A DNA stretch of 64,000 nt from Apostichopus japonicus (Eukaryota; Echinodermata; Holothuroidea; Aspidochirotida; Stichopodidae). Location: the NCBI RefSeq assembly GCF_037975245.1, contig NC_092578.1, positions 18,175,821 to 18,239,820 on the forward strand. The letters run 5' to 3'. A program made the translations under genes and the position numbers. Positions 1 to 11,975 of the stretch are shown here, piece by piece. Numbering within the stretch: position 1 is the stretch's first letter; each line of letters begins with the position of its first letter. The notes beneath the pieces are model-generated. The model was given only the letters and a program-made list of their open reading frames with translations. It searched no databases and had not been told where the DNA came from.

Positions 1-841
1 TAAATTTGACAGGTATGCACGTCTAATGAAATGCAAACAATAATACGGACGAAATTCAAGCGATTATGAAAAACAAACAGATCATGGAAATGAACATTTA
101 TTTTTCCTTAGATTAATCTTAGAGTACCAATTAAATAATATTTATAACTGTACAGATTTTTCTCTGCTGCTTAAAGTTGTTGCGATCTTCATGCCAGAAA
201 TTTCTGTCAAAATGTTTTCATCGCATCCGGTCGTAACGTGCATCTAAAGTGAGACTGTTGGCATTATCCTTCTGGATTAATTTATTCATCAAAATCATTA
301 AAAATATTTGTCAAAAGTTTTTTTTTCTTCAAAAAGTTGTGGTTGTTGTAATTTAGCTTAGATATTTCTTGTTTGATCACCATGCTTAACATGTGTAGGT
401 TGACTTTAAAATGAGTACAAAACATTAATTTTTTTTTTTTTTAAATTCACAGTTTTTGTGCTGTACATCTACCCCTTTTGATTGAAAGCTACCATGTTGC
501 TTGTAGATCAGGTCTAAAAGTCATTTGAGGCCAACGGTCATCAAAGTTTTAGAACTTTGGAAAACCTCATGACTCTAAAAATAGAAAGTTACTTGACATA
601 ATATATTGCACTTGGTATGTAGCTCCTGTGTTATTAACATATGATTTTCCTGTACAGTCTATTATTTTTCACTTGAAACCGTAAGAGATCAAAATTTGAA
701 AAAATTGTGTTAGCGCAATAAGATAATGTCACCTCTCTAGAAATATCAATGTTCTTCCCAGTGATGGACCTTCATATTTTAATGTAAATTTTACAAGCTT
801 CACTAAATACCGAATTAGCAGGTGAAAAGTGTAATTAATAC

Positions 842-1026
842 TAATATATTGGCTTTGCAACATGTCACTGTATGAAGTCCTGTGTGGATTATCCATTCGT
901 GTTGTGCGATTGCTGCTATTGTAAAGTAGCGCTGGTTCATTTTGTAGAAGTTGTATTCTTTCATATGCCTCTTGGCTGAGGCCTTGCTGTGCAATAAAAC
1001 CTGAGGTCGTCATGTCACCATTTTTC
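842..1026 (-). CDS. Candidate minus-strand exon, unknown product
   Basis: On the minus strand a frame of about 60 residues has a protein-like composition (for example SGFIAQQGLSQEAYERIQ, then LLQNEPALLYNSSNR). It follows a pyrimidine-rich stretch ending in CGAG that could be a splice acceptor at 1027, and a GT that could be a donor lies at 841-840. There is no ATG in a convincing start context and no second exon was found. The frame lies antisense to the probable intron of the plus-strand gene, so it could belong to a nested gene or a decayed element, or be chance. The product is not recognised. Confidence 0.22.
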
Positions 1027-2070
1027 CTCGAAGACACAAAAAGAGGGCAGTCTCAAAGTTCTCTGGGTCGATGCATTCTATCTCTACTCCCCTAAATTCA
1101 TTTACCTACGTAGGACGCATAAAATGTAGCTGGAGGAATTCAAATTCATTATGACCCTGTCATCGAGAATTTTATTGTAAATCAATTTTTATTTTGTATC
1201 ACAATTGGGTTGGTTCAGAGTACTATCAACCCATGCAGTGCGAGTGGATGGGGGTTTGGACTTGTGTGACAAAAGTAATTATGTTGTTTGTATAAATAGA
1301 TTGTATCGCTCGAGGTACGGGATGCATTGGCCGTTCTTTCTCTTATAACGTGGCTATATATAGCAATAGATGTCCTGTGAATAGTATTCATTGGTAAAGG
1401 AGAACTAAAGCATCATACATGCATTTGCTTGCAAAATGATTTATTGATGCAATCATGGTAAAAGTCCCAGAATTATATCAAGCAGTGGATGTAAAACAGA
1501 GTTTAAAGTTGCTTTTAATGGTAGGGGGGAATGTGAGAAGTTTGTAGCTCAATTTTGTCCGCTAAGTTAATTTAATATACAATCACTCCATTGCACTGCT
1601 TATTGAGATATATTTCAAGTTATATATTGTACATGGTGATTTGGCCAATAATAAATTTTAACAACAATGCACATTAACTTCAATTTGAAGAAGAATGTGA
1701 CTTTAGTTGCCATCATATTTGCAAATTATTATTACTTTTTTTTTTTTTGTTCAGTGGAATTTTTATAGTTCTGAACATCTTTTAGACAGTTCACTTACTG
1801 GTTTAAATCTTCAAAAAAAATTAAAGTTACTCAATTCAACAAAAACTCCAACAAAATGGTGTTTGCTGACAAGGACAGTGCTTTGATCTTAATTGTTAAA
1901 GCTTTCTGTTTAATCCCATTTCTTATCAAAGAAAAATGTTTGATATGATGATTTGCCACTAAATATTTGTGACTTAACATTTCAATTTGGATCTGATGAG
2001 GAACTTCCATTTTCTCATTGTTACCATTTTCAATATGGAAGTGAACATTTATGGGGGGGGGGTACATCTC

Positions 2071-2125
2071 AAATTTCTCCATCACATAAACTTAAGATGA
2101 TGGTTGGGTTTGTGTTTCCTTTAGG
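2071..2125 (+). repeat. Fragment of a dispersed repeat
   Basis: The segment containing GATGATGGTTGGGTTTGTGT followed by TTCCTTT is closely matched near 20,934-20,965 (same words with GGTTGGCTTTGTGTTTCC) and more loosely near 11,318-11,345. The flanks upstream of this core also share an AATTTCTCCATCACAT-like word. This points to a low-copy interspersed repeat of which only the distal part is present here. No terminal repeats or target duplication were found. Confidence 0.4.
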
Positions 2126-4488
2126 GTAGACTTCAATACATCTTGACTGTGCTATATGACAGAGTTAAATAATTTGTAAATATATTTTTTGTCTTCTTCA
2201 CTTCACAACACTGCATGCATATTAGAAAGACCGGCTCGTGGAACAATGTCATGCGGCAATAATAGATTTTATTATGAGATCTAAAACTAACTTTTAAGTC
2301 AAGTTAATAAATTAAGACAGGACAAATTGGTTGTTAAATTTGATGGCAAAACATCGGTCCGTTTTTTAACGACCGGCTTCATGAAATGACATCAGTAACG
2401 GTGATGATTTATCTAATAATAGCTCCTCGGGTATAATGTCATTTATTACTTTCACGGAGTACTATAAAGATAGTTCTTGCCATCACACACTTCTATGCTC
2501 GTTGCCGCCATAGTAGTTCTTTAATTTCAATAATAAAAACAAAAAATGTCACTAAAGGTCAAAGCCATCAATTTTATTTCTACTCAATTAGTAGTAAATG
2601 ATAAAACGTTTTGAAAAACTGACAGTGATACACTCCAGGCTGCTTTATATTAGGTCTACAGTAACAAACCTTTTTGTGATTGTTTTTTGAATCCCATTGT
2701 GTTTTTTAAAATTTTTTCTGTCTTTTAGAAGCTTCTTTCGTACATGATGGGTTTTTTAAAATACTTAATTGCTGAAGGGTACAAGAAAATTACTAACTGT
2801 ACTACACTGCACTGCTGACATTGTTTCATGGCATGGTTTACTAACCTGAATTAGGTGGAAACCATTTTGTTTCACCCAATCAGAAGCTTGTTTCTGTTTA
2901 AGGTTTGTATCAAGTTTAATGTAATATCATCTGTTGCAATAATGACAGATTTATTAAGAAAGCACATGTTTGAAGTATTTGTGTTAAATCTCTCTAAGTG
3001 GTTCAAGAAATCATGCCCCTATTCGCCCCTCCACCCAAAGAAAACTTTATCACAAATTTTATCACATAGTTTAGTTTGGTTTAGTTTACTTCTTGGTCAT
3101 GCTACAGTAATGTACAGTATGTCTATTTCTCACTTAAAAGGGCAAAACGTTAGTTTCAATATGATGATCTGTCGTTAAATTTTAAGAAATAGGGTCTTTA
3201 TTCGCTATCATTCAATTAATTCCAAGCAATGATAACCATTGTTCTTCAGATGTTGAAACGATAACTTTCGGAAAATAAAAAGAATTTTGAACGATGACTG
3301 GTGGAGGGAAGAACTGGCATTTTAGAGCTTGAGCAATTACTGCATCTGGGCTGTTTTATAGATTTTTAGCTACATAATTGTTAATTTTTTCAGGCAACCA
3401 ATCATGTTTTCGAGTACTTGATAGTCACATGTCTTTGATGCAGTACTCAATAGTCACATGTCTGTTGTGATATTGCCAGTATATGTGACCTTTTAGATGT
3501 CATATTTGTGCTTGTTGTGGAAACACAATGGTTACAGGCATTACAATGCTTGCTTTGTGAAAAGAGTGACAGGTCTTAATAGCAGAGATAAATACAAATG
3601 AATGAAGAATGTTGTATAACGTTAATAGCTTGAGGTTAGTATTGTACACTATACTGTTAGCCATATTTCATATGGTTTACTCAGTTTTTTCTCCACTGGA
3701 GGTTTTAGTTTGACAATGAAAAGGTCTTCTCCAACTATTTTTTGTGTGTAAAGAGGTTTCTGTTTTTTTTTAAGGGGGGCGGAGGGGAGGGGGAATGGAG
3801 AATTTAGTTTTTGGATGGATTTTTGAGTGCCTGTAAATATTTAAATTCCCTGTGTAATCCTTCAGCATGTTACTGTTTACGCTAGTCTGCTTATTATACT
3901 GCAGTAGTTTACAGTAGCTAATCATTTCTTCATGAAGCAATTCAGATATAGTTTTCACTGTTCATTTTACATGCCAATGCTTCACAGTAGGTTTTAAAAT
4001 TGTTTGTAGGTTGCATTCAAAATCATCTTACATTCATCGCTTCCGACACACAGAAATTGTTTGGGATCCTAACAGGAAATAAATAAACGATTGATTTTTG
4101 AGTTCAGGAAGTCGATTCTTCAGAAAATAAGTGAAATACTCCTGTTATAAACAGATTGCTGTCATCATTCAAATACAATATAAACAATTTGAGTGAAATT
4201 TATAATGCCTTAAAATTTCTTCTGGCACTTGTGTCCTCTGACATTTATATATATATATATATATAAAACACATTATCGAGATAAGCCTGAATGCCTATAT
4301 GAAATGATACAAAATAAAGATGAAATGATTTTGACTGAACTCGTCGACATTTTGCAAACTTTCCGATGACACTTTCACACCTCTGTATGTAGCCCACCCA
4401 CCACCTATCTCATCTCTCTTCACTCAATGTTTATCCTCTTCAGCGTAATTATGTAAAGACACGTTTCTGCTCTTTTTCCTCTTCACAG

Positions 4489-5109
4489 ATGTGGAAGGCA
4501 GTGAAACGAGCAGTGTCAATCCCGACCGGAGATCGATGACCGAAGATGTCGAAGAAGCGGTCGAATCATCTTCTTCAAAGGATGATGATAGTACTCAAGG
4601 GCAAGACATTGTGATAGTGACCAGTTCTGCTGCATCTGCAGAAGGAGGAGGAGGAGGAGATGGAGGAAGAGAGAATGAAGACAAAGAAATCAGAGGTGAG
4701 GTACTCCAGGTCAGTACCAGTGGTGACGGCGAAGCCGACAACGTCGTCGGAACTCTGGACATGAGTAAAGGCGGTACATCGACGACGGAATCAGAAAAGG
4801 ATCAGGACAGCAAGGAGGTCGTAAAAGTGTCTGATTCGAGGGAGCGCATCGAGAATCGGGAAGATGTCTCGGGCAACGATCTCCAAACGGATGAGGTCGA
4901 TGGCGGTAGCGATCCGCCCTCCGAGGAATCTCGCAGAAATGTTTGTAAGTGCATCGACCCCGAAAACGGTGAAGAGTGTGATCATATGCCTACAGCAGGT
5001 GACGGTACCGGCCCATCCTCGTGTGGAGGACACGACAGACCCTCAGAGGATGGTAATGATAACGAAGCGGTCACATCTCCAGAAACTACAGCCGAAGATG
5101 ATGTCAAAG
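4489..5109 (+). CDS. Internal exon of a large disordered protein, acidic segment
   Basis: The exon begins after a strong acceptor (pyrimidine tract ending CTCTTCACAG) and ends before the donor GTATGT. It is 621 bp, a multiple of three, with both boundaries in phase 1. Reading from GTG at 4491 it gives 206 whole codons (VEGSETSSVNPD to AEDDVK) plus one base. That base joins the next exon to make Glu. The first codon is split with an upstream exon outside the window or not recognised, so 4491 is not a translation start. The peptide is rich in Ser, Asp, Glu and Gly, has a short poly-Gly run and is predicted to be disordered. One cysteine cluster (CKCIDPENGEECDH, roughly residues 151-164) stands out and could bind metal, but the spacing matches no family I can name. 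There is no signal peptide or membrane segment. The GC content is visibly higher than the flanking intron. Function unknown. Confidence 0.85.
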
Positions 5110-6902
5110 GTATGTTCTTCCATGATGATTGCCGTTTTTTTCCTGTTAAATTTGCATTCTGATTTTGAAAAAAAAGTTAGGAGATTATATGGTGGTCACT
5201 TCTTTCTGTCATTGTTCCATAAGATTAAAAATCTATAATTATTTGTGATCATGTGACTTGTTGTCTTCTTTATGTTTTAGTTTAAAAGTGATTAAATCAA
5301 AAGCTGCAATCATGTGTAGTTTCAGGTGGTAAGACTGCTGCTGATTTATATGATGAACTTTGAAAGAATCTAACTCTGCAAAAACTACATCAGACATTTT
5401 TTAGGAAACAATTGTTTGTTACAGAGAACTTTACAGTCTTTGGCATTACTAGCACTATCTCTGAACAAAATGAAATGACATGATAATTTGCTGGAATCAA
5501 AGGTTTAGATGCAACATCGTGCGGTACAATTCCAGATTTTGGGGTTGGTCAGTTTCACAAGTTGAAAATGACCCTGAATAATGATACTGTGGGATCCACT
5601 CAGTTTTGCTCATCTTTTACACACTATGAACTTCTTGATAAAAGCATCTTCATGGTTGTGATATTGGGTTTGTGTTGAACTTAATACTTACAGCAAGTGT
5701 CAGTGAGTTAGAAAAGCAGCAGATAGAATCACTACTGTCTGTGTGATATCCGTGGCCATCTTTGTCCTGCAGGAAGGGGTATTGACAGTTCTTCCTGTCG
5801 AAATTACAAGTTGTATACGCTGGACATTAGAGAGTTTTTGATCATATTTTTCAAGCATCCATATCACAAATGGACAGGATGGTGCACTGATTTGTTTCTC
5901 CTGTAACGTTTGCCACTTGTGTTTCCATCATTTTTTTATTCTTCTGCTTGAAGTTTTTTTTGTGTTGTGAATAATTTTGCACATCCTACTTTTGTCCTTT
6001 TGCTGCTTTCACCTTATTTTACAAGATTACTATTTTTACGTGATTTCTGACAAGACATTTTTTCTTACCTAATTTGTTCAGAATCATCATATTTTGCTGC
6101 CTGCATGAAATATATGCTTTTTGCTTGGTGTTGAATTTTACCTAACCTATATGCTTTTAATTTTAAGAACCAATGTCAATACTTTTGAAGGTTTTATATA
6201 TTTATTTCTTATTTTGAAATTGACATTTCTTCCATTTCTCTTACCAAGATGATATCAGTGTCAATTAAAGTTACGACAGAATGGTCTCTTTTAATGTTAT
6301 ACTCTACCCATTGGGTATATGTATATATCCATAATCTTGTGGGTACCTTGTCAAATGTAGGAAGTTGAGGAGACTGCAGTATCATGCAGCCAGGTTGCAA
6401 GCTAATGGCATAATCTATTGTGATTTGCAGTCTAACACATTTAGGCATTGCAGGTCTGGAGAGATAATCAATATATTGTTTGATATGGATTCATCCTACG
6501 GTAGCGCGAGCAGGATTTTGCCAGCTCCTGCGGCTTTGAATTTTGACACTGTACTCAACAGAGGTTTGTATGGATGGAGAATGGTTGGTGATGTAGCATA
6601 TGCAGCTAGCACATGCAGGTAACACATGCAGGTAGCTCATGCAGGTAGCTCATTTGCTTAGTATTTCAATACGTTCGAGAAAATTGAGACACATTCGTAA
6701 TATCATCCAGAAAGTTTGAGCAAAGTACAGTAGACTGGATCTGTAAGTGATTCTGTCCTAACATATTATACTCTTGCTAATAATATTGGTTAAATTTCTT
6801 GCTCTTTCTTATTTCATCAAAAGATAACCCACGGTATTCGAAGGAGGATTCATCCTTTTTGCAGAGTATATCCCTTGTTTGCTGTTTTCTTTTCTTCCAC
6901 AG
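5110..6902 (+). other. Intron between the acidic exon and the PVISPK exon
   Basis: A phase-1 intron of 1,793 bp bounded by GTATGT and a pyrimidine-rich acceptor ending TTCTTCCACAG. Frames inside it are short and look non-coding. It carries a small tandem repeat at 6604-6652 in which ACATGCAGGTAGCT recurs about three times with small changes. Nothing else in it is recognisable. Confidence 0.75.
6604..6652. repeat. Short tandem repeat, 14-bp unit
   Basis: About three imperfect copies of ACATGCAGGTAGCT lie head to tail within the intron, roughly 250 bp before the next exon. No function is implied. Confidence 0.7.
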
Positions 6903-7385
6903 AGCTTATCTCCAAAGTTTCAATTGGCACTGAATCTACTCCTCCAGACAACTCAGACTCCCTTCCTAAAGATAATCTTAAACTGGTCATTCCCCCTGAA
7001 CCGGTCATTTCCCCCGAACCGGTCACTTCCCCCAAACCGGTTACTTCACCCAAACCGGTCATCTCACCCAAACCGGTCATTTCACCCAAACCGGTCATTT
7101 CACCCAAACCGGTCATTTCCCCCAAACCTTTCGTACTACCCAAACCGAAACGTTTTATCATAAGTCAAGATTCTCCGCATGTGTTAGGAAGCCGCCTATC
7201 TCTCTATGAAGAGAATGATGACCCCGAAGAATCAAATTCTAAGTCACTGAATCCTAGAAACAAGTTCTTTGAAAATATGCTTGATCCAGTAAATATTGAG
7301 ATATCAGATAAAACTAAGACCGATTTATCTACCGGAAGTGGAGTCGAGTTGTCTGGATCAGTAAATAGTTCAGCCATAAGTCAGG
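6903..7385 (+). CDS. Internal exon of the same protein, PVISPK repeat
   Basis: This 483-bp exon is a multiple of three with phase-1 boundaries on both sides. It lies between a CTTCCACAG acceptor and a GTAAG donor. It joins the preceding exon through G+AG (Glu) and the following one through G+GA (Gly). It encodes residues 208-367 of the visible protein, starting LISKVSIGTESTPPDN and ending NSSAISQ. Residues about 234-288 are a hexapeptide repeat (PVISPK and variants), giving many PxxP and SP sites; SH3 binding or proline-directed phosphorylation is therefore possible but is inference. The rest is polar and disordered, with one less simple patch around LGSRLSLYEENDDPEES. Because the exon is symmetric it could be skipped without changing frame. 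The family is not recognised. Confidence 0.85.
6983..7147 (+). repeat. Coding 18-bp tandem repeat
   Basis: Around nine units of 18 bp encode PVISPK, PVTSPK, PVISPE and diverged edge variants. The central four units are almost identical in DNA, differing at one or two silent positions, while the edges have diverged. That is the usual sign of recent slippage or unequal exchange in the middle of a coding array. The unit keeps the frame, so copy number can vary without breaking the protein. Confidence 0.9.
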
Positions 7386-7808
7386 GTAAGAACCTATCAT
7401 GGATTCTAAGGTCACCTCTATCTTATAATATATACTGTATATAGCAAATTCCTCTAATTCATGAACTTTTATTACCCTGTATAATTTCATACAACGGATA
7501 TATTTATCTCTTAGTATTCAGTCTCAAATTCTCAAGAGTTCTCAACGATAAGTGGTCGGTGCAGATCTGTAAAATTTTGTCAAGATTTTTAAAAAACAGG
7601 TTTGACAATTTTTGGTCAGTGGTTCTGTATTTTTGGAGGACTTGTTGACATTTGATAAGACCAAATAACGTGGCTAAAAGATACTTTTACTCGCAAGTTA
7701 GTGAAAGCCAAACAGTCATTTGTAAATGAATGACCAGAGATAGTTGAAGTTGAAGGCAGAGGATCCACTGTGTAAAGACATGAAATGGATTGTATTTTTG
7801 GTATAGAC

Positions 7809-8123
7809 CAGGGTTTCCCTAACTTTAATCCCCCCATGACCCCCTGTGGATGTCAGATTTGTCCACGAACCCCCAACTTTTGGAGACACGATCTGAGTCG
7901 TTATTATACTATAATACGCATAACAGTGCTTCGTAAAAGATCAAGTTCATAGTGTAATATTGTAGAGTTGTCGACTTTTGTACATTCTAAATTATATGAT
8001 ATATCAGATTTTAGTTCAACAAAAAGTACTCTAGTTTTGACTTTCAGAAAAGTCTCACAAACCCCCTGGGATGGACTCACGCACCCCCTGAGGGTTTTAT
8101 GCACCCCAGTTAGGGAACCCCTG
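7809..8123. mobile_element. Non-autonomous hAT element (MITE)
   Basis: The 315-bp element is flanked by a perfect 8-bp direct duplication, GTATAGAC, at 7801-7808 and 8124-8131. Its termini are inverted repeats: CAGGGTTTCCCTAACT on the left, and CAGGGGTTCCCTAACT when the right end is read on the other strand. An 8-bp duplication with CAGGG-type ends is characteristic of the hAT superfamily. There is no transposase reading frame, so it must have been moved in trans. It sits in the intron of the plus-strand gene, about 420 bp after the donor. Confidence 0.9.
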
Positions 8124-8860
8124 GTATAGACCAAATGTAAAATTTGCTTCATATTTGGTTAGCATCCTTTTATGAAACATTCACAAAATAAAGTCTTGAG
8201 ACCTTTCTTAAATCAAATCTTGATCAAAATGAGTACCTTGTCTCGCTCACTTGATTCCATTTTACCACTAAAAGACTAATATTCGCTGAGACGAAGAAAT
8301 GCCTCACAATGCAGGAATGCATGAATCTGTTTAAAATTTATGAGGACCTCTCTGCCAATTATCGCAGTCTCTTCACAATCCATATCTCACTAAACTTACG
8401 TTGAGAACTCTCTTCAAAACCCATCAATATTCTTTATTCACTGATATCCTCAAACAAAATGTCAACCATGTATCATATCTACATTTTGTTTCATACACAC
8501 ATACTGGGTTTTTATTTTTATTTTAACACCTCATGCACTTAGTTACTCATGAAAACTGTCATACCATATCCAGTTTTATATATTTTTTTTAATATTAAAT
8601 CAAAATAATTGAAAATATGGGTTAAAACCGTACCTTTTAACTGCTGGTGCACTTTCGTTCTGTGTTTAGTGCAAAGACAAGAATATGAACGAGGCGTGTG
8701 TGAAGTCACTTTATTCATTCTTTATTCTGAAGTGGGCACAAACTAAAGCATATTGTAGTGGTATTTACTGTAAGTTATTGAAAATAGGGCTTTTCATTCA
8801 CTGCTGAAGGAAAAGATACCTAACCTTCAGACACTAGCACACAGATGATGCAATTTACTT

Positions 8861-9005
8861 TCAACTTAGAAAGTCATTTCAGATGGGAAAACTGTAGATT
8901 GCTCTGGATGAAAAAACCCACCTTACTATGACCCGGCGATCGCTAAGCCTCATTGCTTCATACTGTATATGCCACCGCCTTGTATCCACTCGGCCACAGC
9001 ACCGG
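8861..9005 (-). mobile_element. tRNA-derived SINE, degenerate copy
   Basis: Read on the minus strand, this begins CCGGTGCTGTGGCCGAGTGG, containing a perfect RNA polymerase III A box (TGGCCGAGTGG). It then follows the same body as the SINE at 49,901-50,210, including TTTTCCCATCTGAAATGACT. The segment that carries the B box in the other copy is missing here, so this copy should lack a complete internal promoter. It is also truncated at its distal end. Confidence 0.7.
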
Positions 9006-9219
9006 TATATAAAGATGAAGATTAGATGATAAAGTTCAATTTGCATGTTCTGTATGGCCACAGTATCTCAAAAAATAGTAACTTTGATTGCAAGAGGAAC
9101 TCTCAGCTAATTGAGAAACATGTTGCATTTCAAATATTTATACCTTCTATGCATGTTTGACAAGATCTGAGGTTTGCCCTAAAACTGATTGATTGCATGG
9201 AATGTCTTACTCAAAAGTC

Positions 9220-9296
9220 AGCTGGGTAGCTAGCTGGGTAGCTAGCTGGGTAGCTAGCTGGGTAGCTAGCTGGGTAGCTAGCTGGGTAGCTAGCTT
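9220..9296. repeat. 12-bp tandem repeat
   Basis: The unit AGCTGGGTAGCT is repeated head to tail about six times with almost no divergence, so the array is young or actively homogenised. Each junction forms the palindrome AGCTAGCT. It is intronic. Confidence 0.95.
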
Positions 9297-9992
9297 AAGT
9301 CATTGAACTGATAGCTAGCTTAATCTCATCATGACAATACCAATTAAGGTAGTGCAGCAGTTTGTATAAATATTAGGCGAGAGTTTGATTCAAATCTGTT
9401 ATTAATCAGATATTCATGTTTCGAGGCAAAAACACTTTTCTGTATGACCAAGTAGCTGTTCAAATGGTGCTACAAAGAAAGAATATTTGTCAACCAGAAC
9501 AAGTTGCTTTCATTTAATGCTTTTATACTATATCATGAAACATCAGGGAGGAAAAGGTGAACAATCTCTTTTTTGGCTGATTTACTGTCCAATTGTATCC
9601 TTTGTTATCATTTCGTAAATATTGTAAAGCACGCAAAACGACAGGATGTATGATTGAATCTACAACAGAAAATTGAAAGGTGTGTAAACAATTCACTGAA
9701 AAGACTTAGCATAAATTAAGCTATGGCTCGCCTTCAACGAGCGTAGCAAGTTACAACTTTAAATGTCTAGCGTACATGAAATGCAACTTCAGCACCGCTA
9801 TTTCAAGTAGTCCTCTTTAATACTGTAAATGTTTAAACATGTAATATAACCCTGAGATGTTAGTGTTGACTGAATTAAAGCAATTCTGACCCTCTCTCAT
9901 ATGTATAGTATGTATGAAGTATAGCATATGCTATGCCGTACCATACTTACATACTGTATATATATATAAATATATACTGTAACTTTCGGCCA

Positions 9993-10325
9993 AATTGCAC
10001 TAGATCTGGATCAAAGCAAGATAGCAATGCTAGAGATAACACTCCTCAGGAGCTTAAATGCCACATGTTTGACCCATATCTGATCTGGATCGAAATCTGA
10101 TCTGAATCAAAATCAAAAGTGGATCAAAAGGAATCGCTGTTTGTTACCTACCATTATTTTCAAAGTGTACATTGATATACATGTAATTTCATAGATCACC
10201 TTTGACCTGAGGTCATCTGTGATTTCAAGAGCATGTCTGAGCATGCCCAGTTCAACCCTGAGTCTCTTTCTGGTTTAAAGTTTCAGAGTTTGATCTAGAT
10301 CGGAATGGTGCATCACTTTAACAGT
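9993..10325. mobile_element. Possible foldback repeat
   Basis: The left side has GCACTAGATCTGGATCAAAG. The right side, read on the other strand, has GATGCACCATTCCGATCTAG followed by ATCAAA, so the ends are imperfect inverted repeats sharing GATCTRGATCAAA. The interior holds several more GATCTGGATC-like words. No target duplication is evident, so the boundaries are approximate and the call is weak. Confidence 0.3.
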
Positions 10326-11225
10326 CTAAGTTGAAGCTTCATGTTGAACCTGGAGCTCCTTGTTCCATCCAGTTCTGGTGTAAAACAGACCTTATTATGA
10401 TCATGAACTCTTCATTTAACCTACTTTGCTAATCAGTTAATACTTTTCTCAGCTGCAAAATATCCTTTAATAATTATTACAAAAGAATCAAATCTAATTG
10501 TAATATTTTACTACTATGATCTCTATTCTTAATATATAGATACTTTTGTTTTCTCTCCACGTAAAAGTGACACTCAAACGTGTCAAGAGTGTGGAATTTA
10601 TATCGATTGCTATCTTAACCCTTCAAGCATGTTAGTCTTGATACAAAATTTGTATCTGTTCTGCCGGCCTTAAAGTTAATGATCTTGTTCGTATGTCCAC
10701 AATCACAGCTAAGGCACAGTAGTGAGAAATACAGCACCTATTATTTATTTATTTATTTTTTGGGTAACTTTTGACACACTTTTATACACATTCATACAGT
10801 ATATCCCCCAATAGGGTGGAAGAAAAAAAAAAACAACTTTTACTCTTTTCATTGAAACTTCTTACTAAAACTGGTGGTTTTGTATTAATGAGGGCATCAG
10901 GCACAAATCAGTCTACACAGGTTACCTTCATTAAGGATGTAAATTTAATTCCCCTGATATTTTGGTTACTACCTCAATTGTCGTGAAATTTATTCAACAC
11001 AGACAGCAAAGATTTAGGGTATTAAAGTGCATTAATAATGCAGTGTTGGAGAGGCCAACATCCCAGATGGAAAGTCTAAAGTGTTGTAAAGTATAATTAT
11101 CATGAAACATTTATGACGATGGTTGTAGACGTAAAAGTCAAAGCCCGTGTGGCTCTATGATGTCATACAGTATGTACAGTAGATACGATCAATTGGTCAG
11201 CTTTGCATAAACGAAGAAAATATTA

Positions 11226-11345
11226 AAATCTGTGATACCTCTCAAATGGAATCAGATTTTTCTTAGCTGTTTGGGGAAGTTTGTAATGACAGTTATCTCT
11301 ATCACAGAGATCAATAAGGATGGTTGCGTTATGTCTCCTTTCATG
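11226..11345 (+). repeat. Dispersed repeat copy
   Basis: Shares CTTAGCTGTTTGGGGAAGTT with the segments near 20,880-20,900 (TTAGCTGTTTCGGGGAGTT) and 28,840-28,860 (CTTAGCTGTATTGGGGAAGT). Its distal part, ATCTCTATCACAGAGAT followed by GGATGGTTGCGTT, parallels the 2,071 and 20,915 segments. This looks like the most complete copy of a low-copy family. No ends or target duplications were identified. Confidence 0.4.
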
Positions 11346-11975
11346 TCCAGATGTGTCGTGGACTAATGTTGAGCACATTGTACAAAGCTTAAGTTGCATT
11401 TGAATGTTGGCTTTTAAATATCAATCATTCTGAACAAGCCATCCAACTTTCTTTAACCATTTAATTGCTTTCTCTTACTTTTTTTGATTTTCAAAACCAC
11501 TAAGTTTTCTTGGAACGGCGGTGTAATAAGATATCACAGGATCGTGGCAAATTCTATTTCTCGTTGTTACTTGTTTGTTACAAGCGCAGAATCCATTTAA
11601 GTTTTTTCCATCAAGTGAATTGATTCTAGGACCAGTTATTGCACAACTCGATAAACGGATGCCTAATATGTCTAAAATGTGACATCACAAGTTATAAGTA
11701 ATGCTTGCACTTGCATCCTGTCTAGAAGTGTACATGCAGCTAAAGATTCACTTTGTACATTTTAAAATTAAACAGAGAAACTTCACATGTATGTATTAAT
11801 GTTTTGCAGTAAATTTTCCATAACATTTGGTATAAAGTCCACAGAAGATATTTTTGAAAGGTCAATTATCATATTAATAGTTTGTTCTTACCTTATATCT
11901 GAATATGATGACAAAATAATTAGGAATCTTGAGGAAGAAGTGGCCTCATGTTTCATTTCCCTTTTCCACTTGTAG

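Larger units (their letters stand above)
1..4488. other. Non-coding sequence, probably intron
   Basis: This AT-rich stretch lies upstream of the first recognised exon. Because that exon opens with a phase-1 acceptor, this is most likely intron of the same plus-strand gene. Plus-strand open frames here are short, do not begin with ATG in good context and have no coding-like composition. It contains A/T homopolymers, a short TA tract near 4246-4265, a dispersed-repeat fragment near 2071-2125 and one minus-strand candidate exon, which is listed separately. Confidence 0.6.
7386..11975 (+). other. Intron before the large last exon
   Basis: A phase-1 intron of about 4.6 kb, starting GTAAG and ending CCTTTTCCACTTGTAG. 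It contains a hAT MITE, a SINE copy, a 12-bp tandem repeat and a possible foldback repeat, all listed separately. The remaining sequence is AT-rich with no coding-like frame. A dispersed-repeat copy lies near 11,226-11,345. Confidence 0.75.

Noticed and set aside
2855-3178. Plus-strand 107-codon frame
   Set aside because: It begins with GTG rather than ATG, has background composition and no good splice sites at its ends.
9220-9296. Possible CRISPR-like regular array
   Set aside because: The units are contiguous 12-mers without unique spacers, in a eukaryotic intron; it is a simple tandem repeat. The same reasoning excludes the 43-, 45- and 100-bp arrays.
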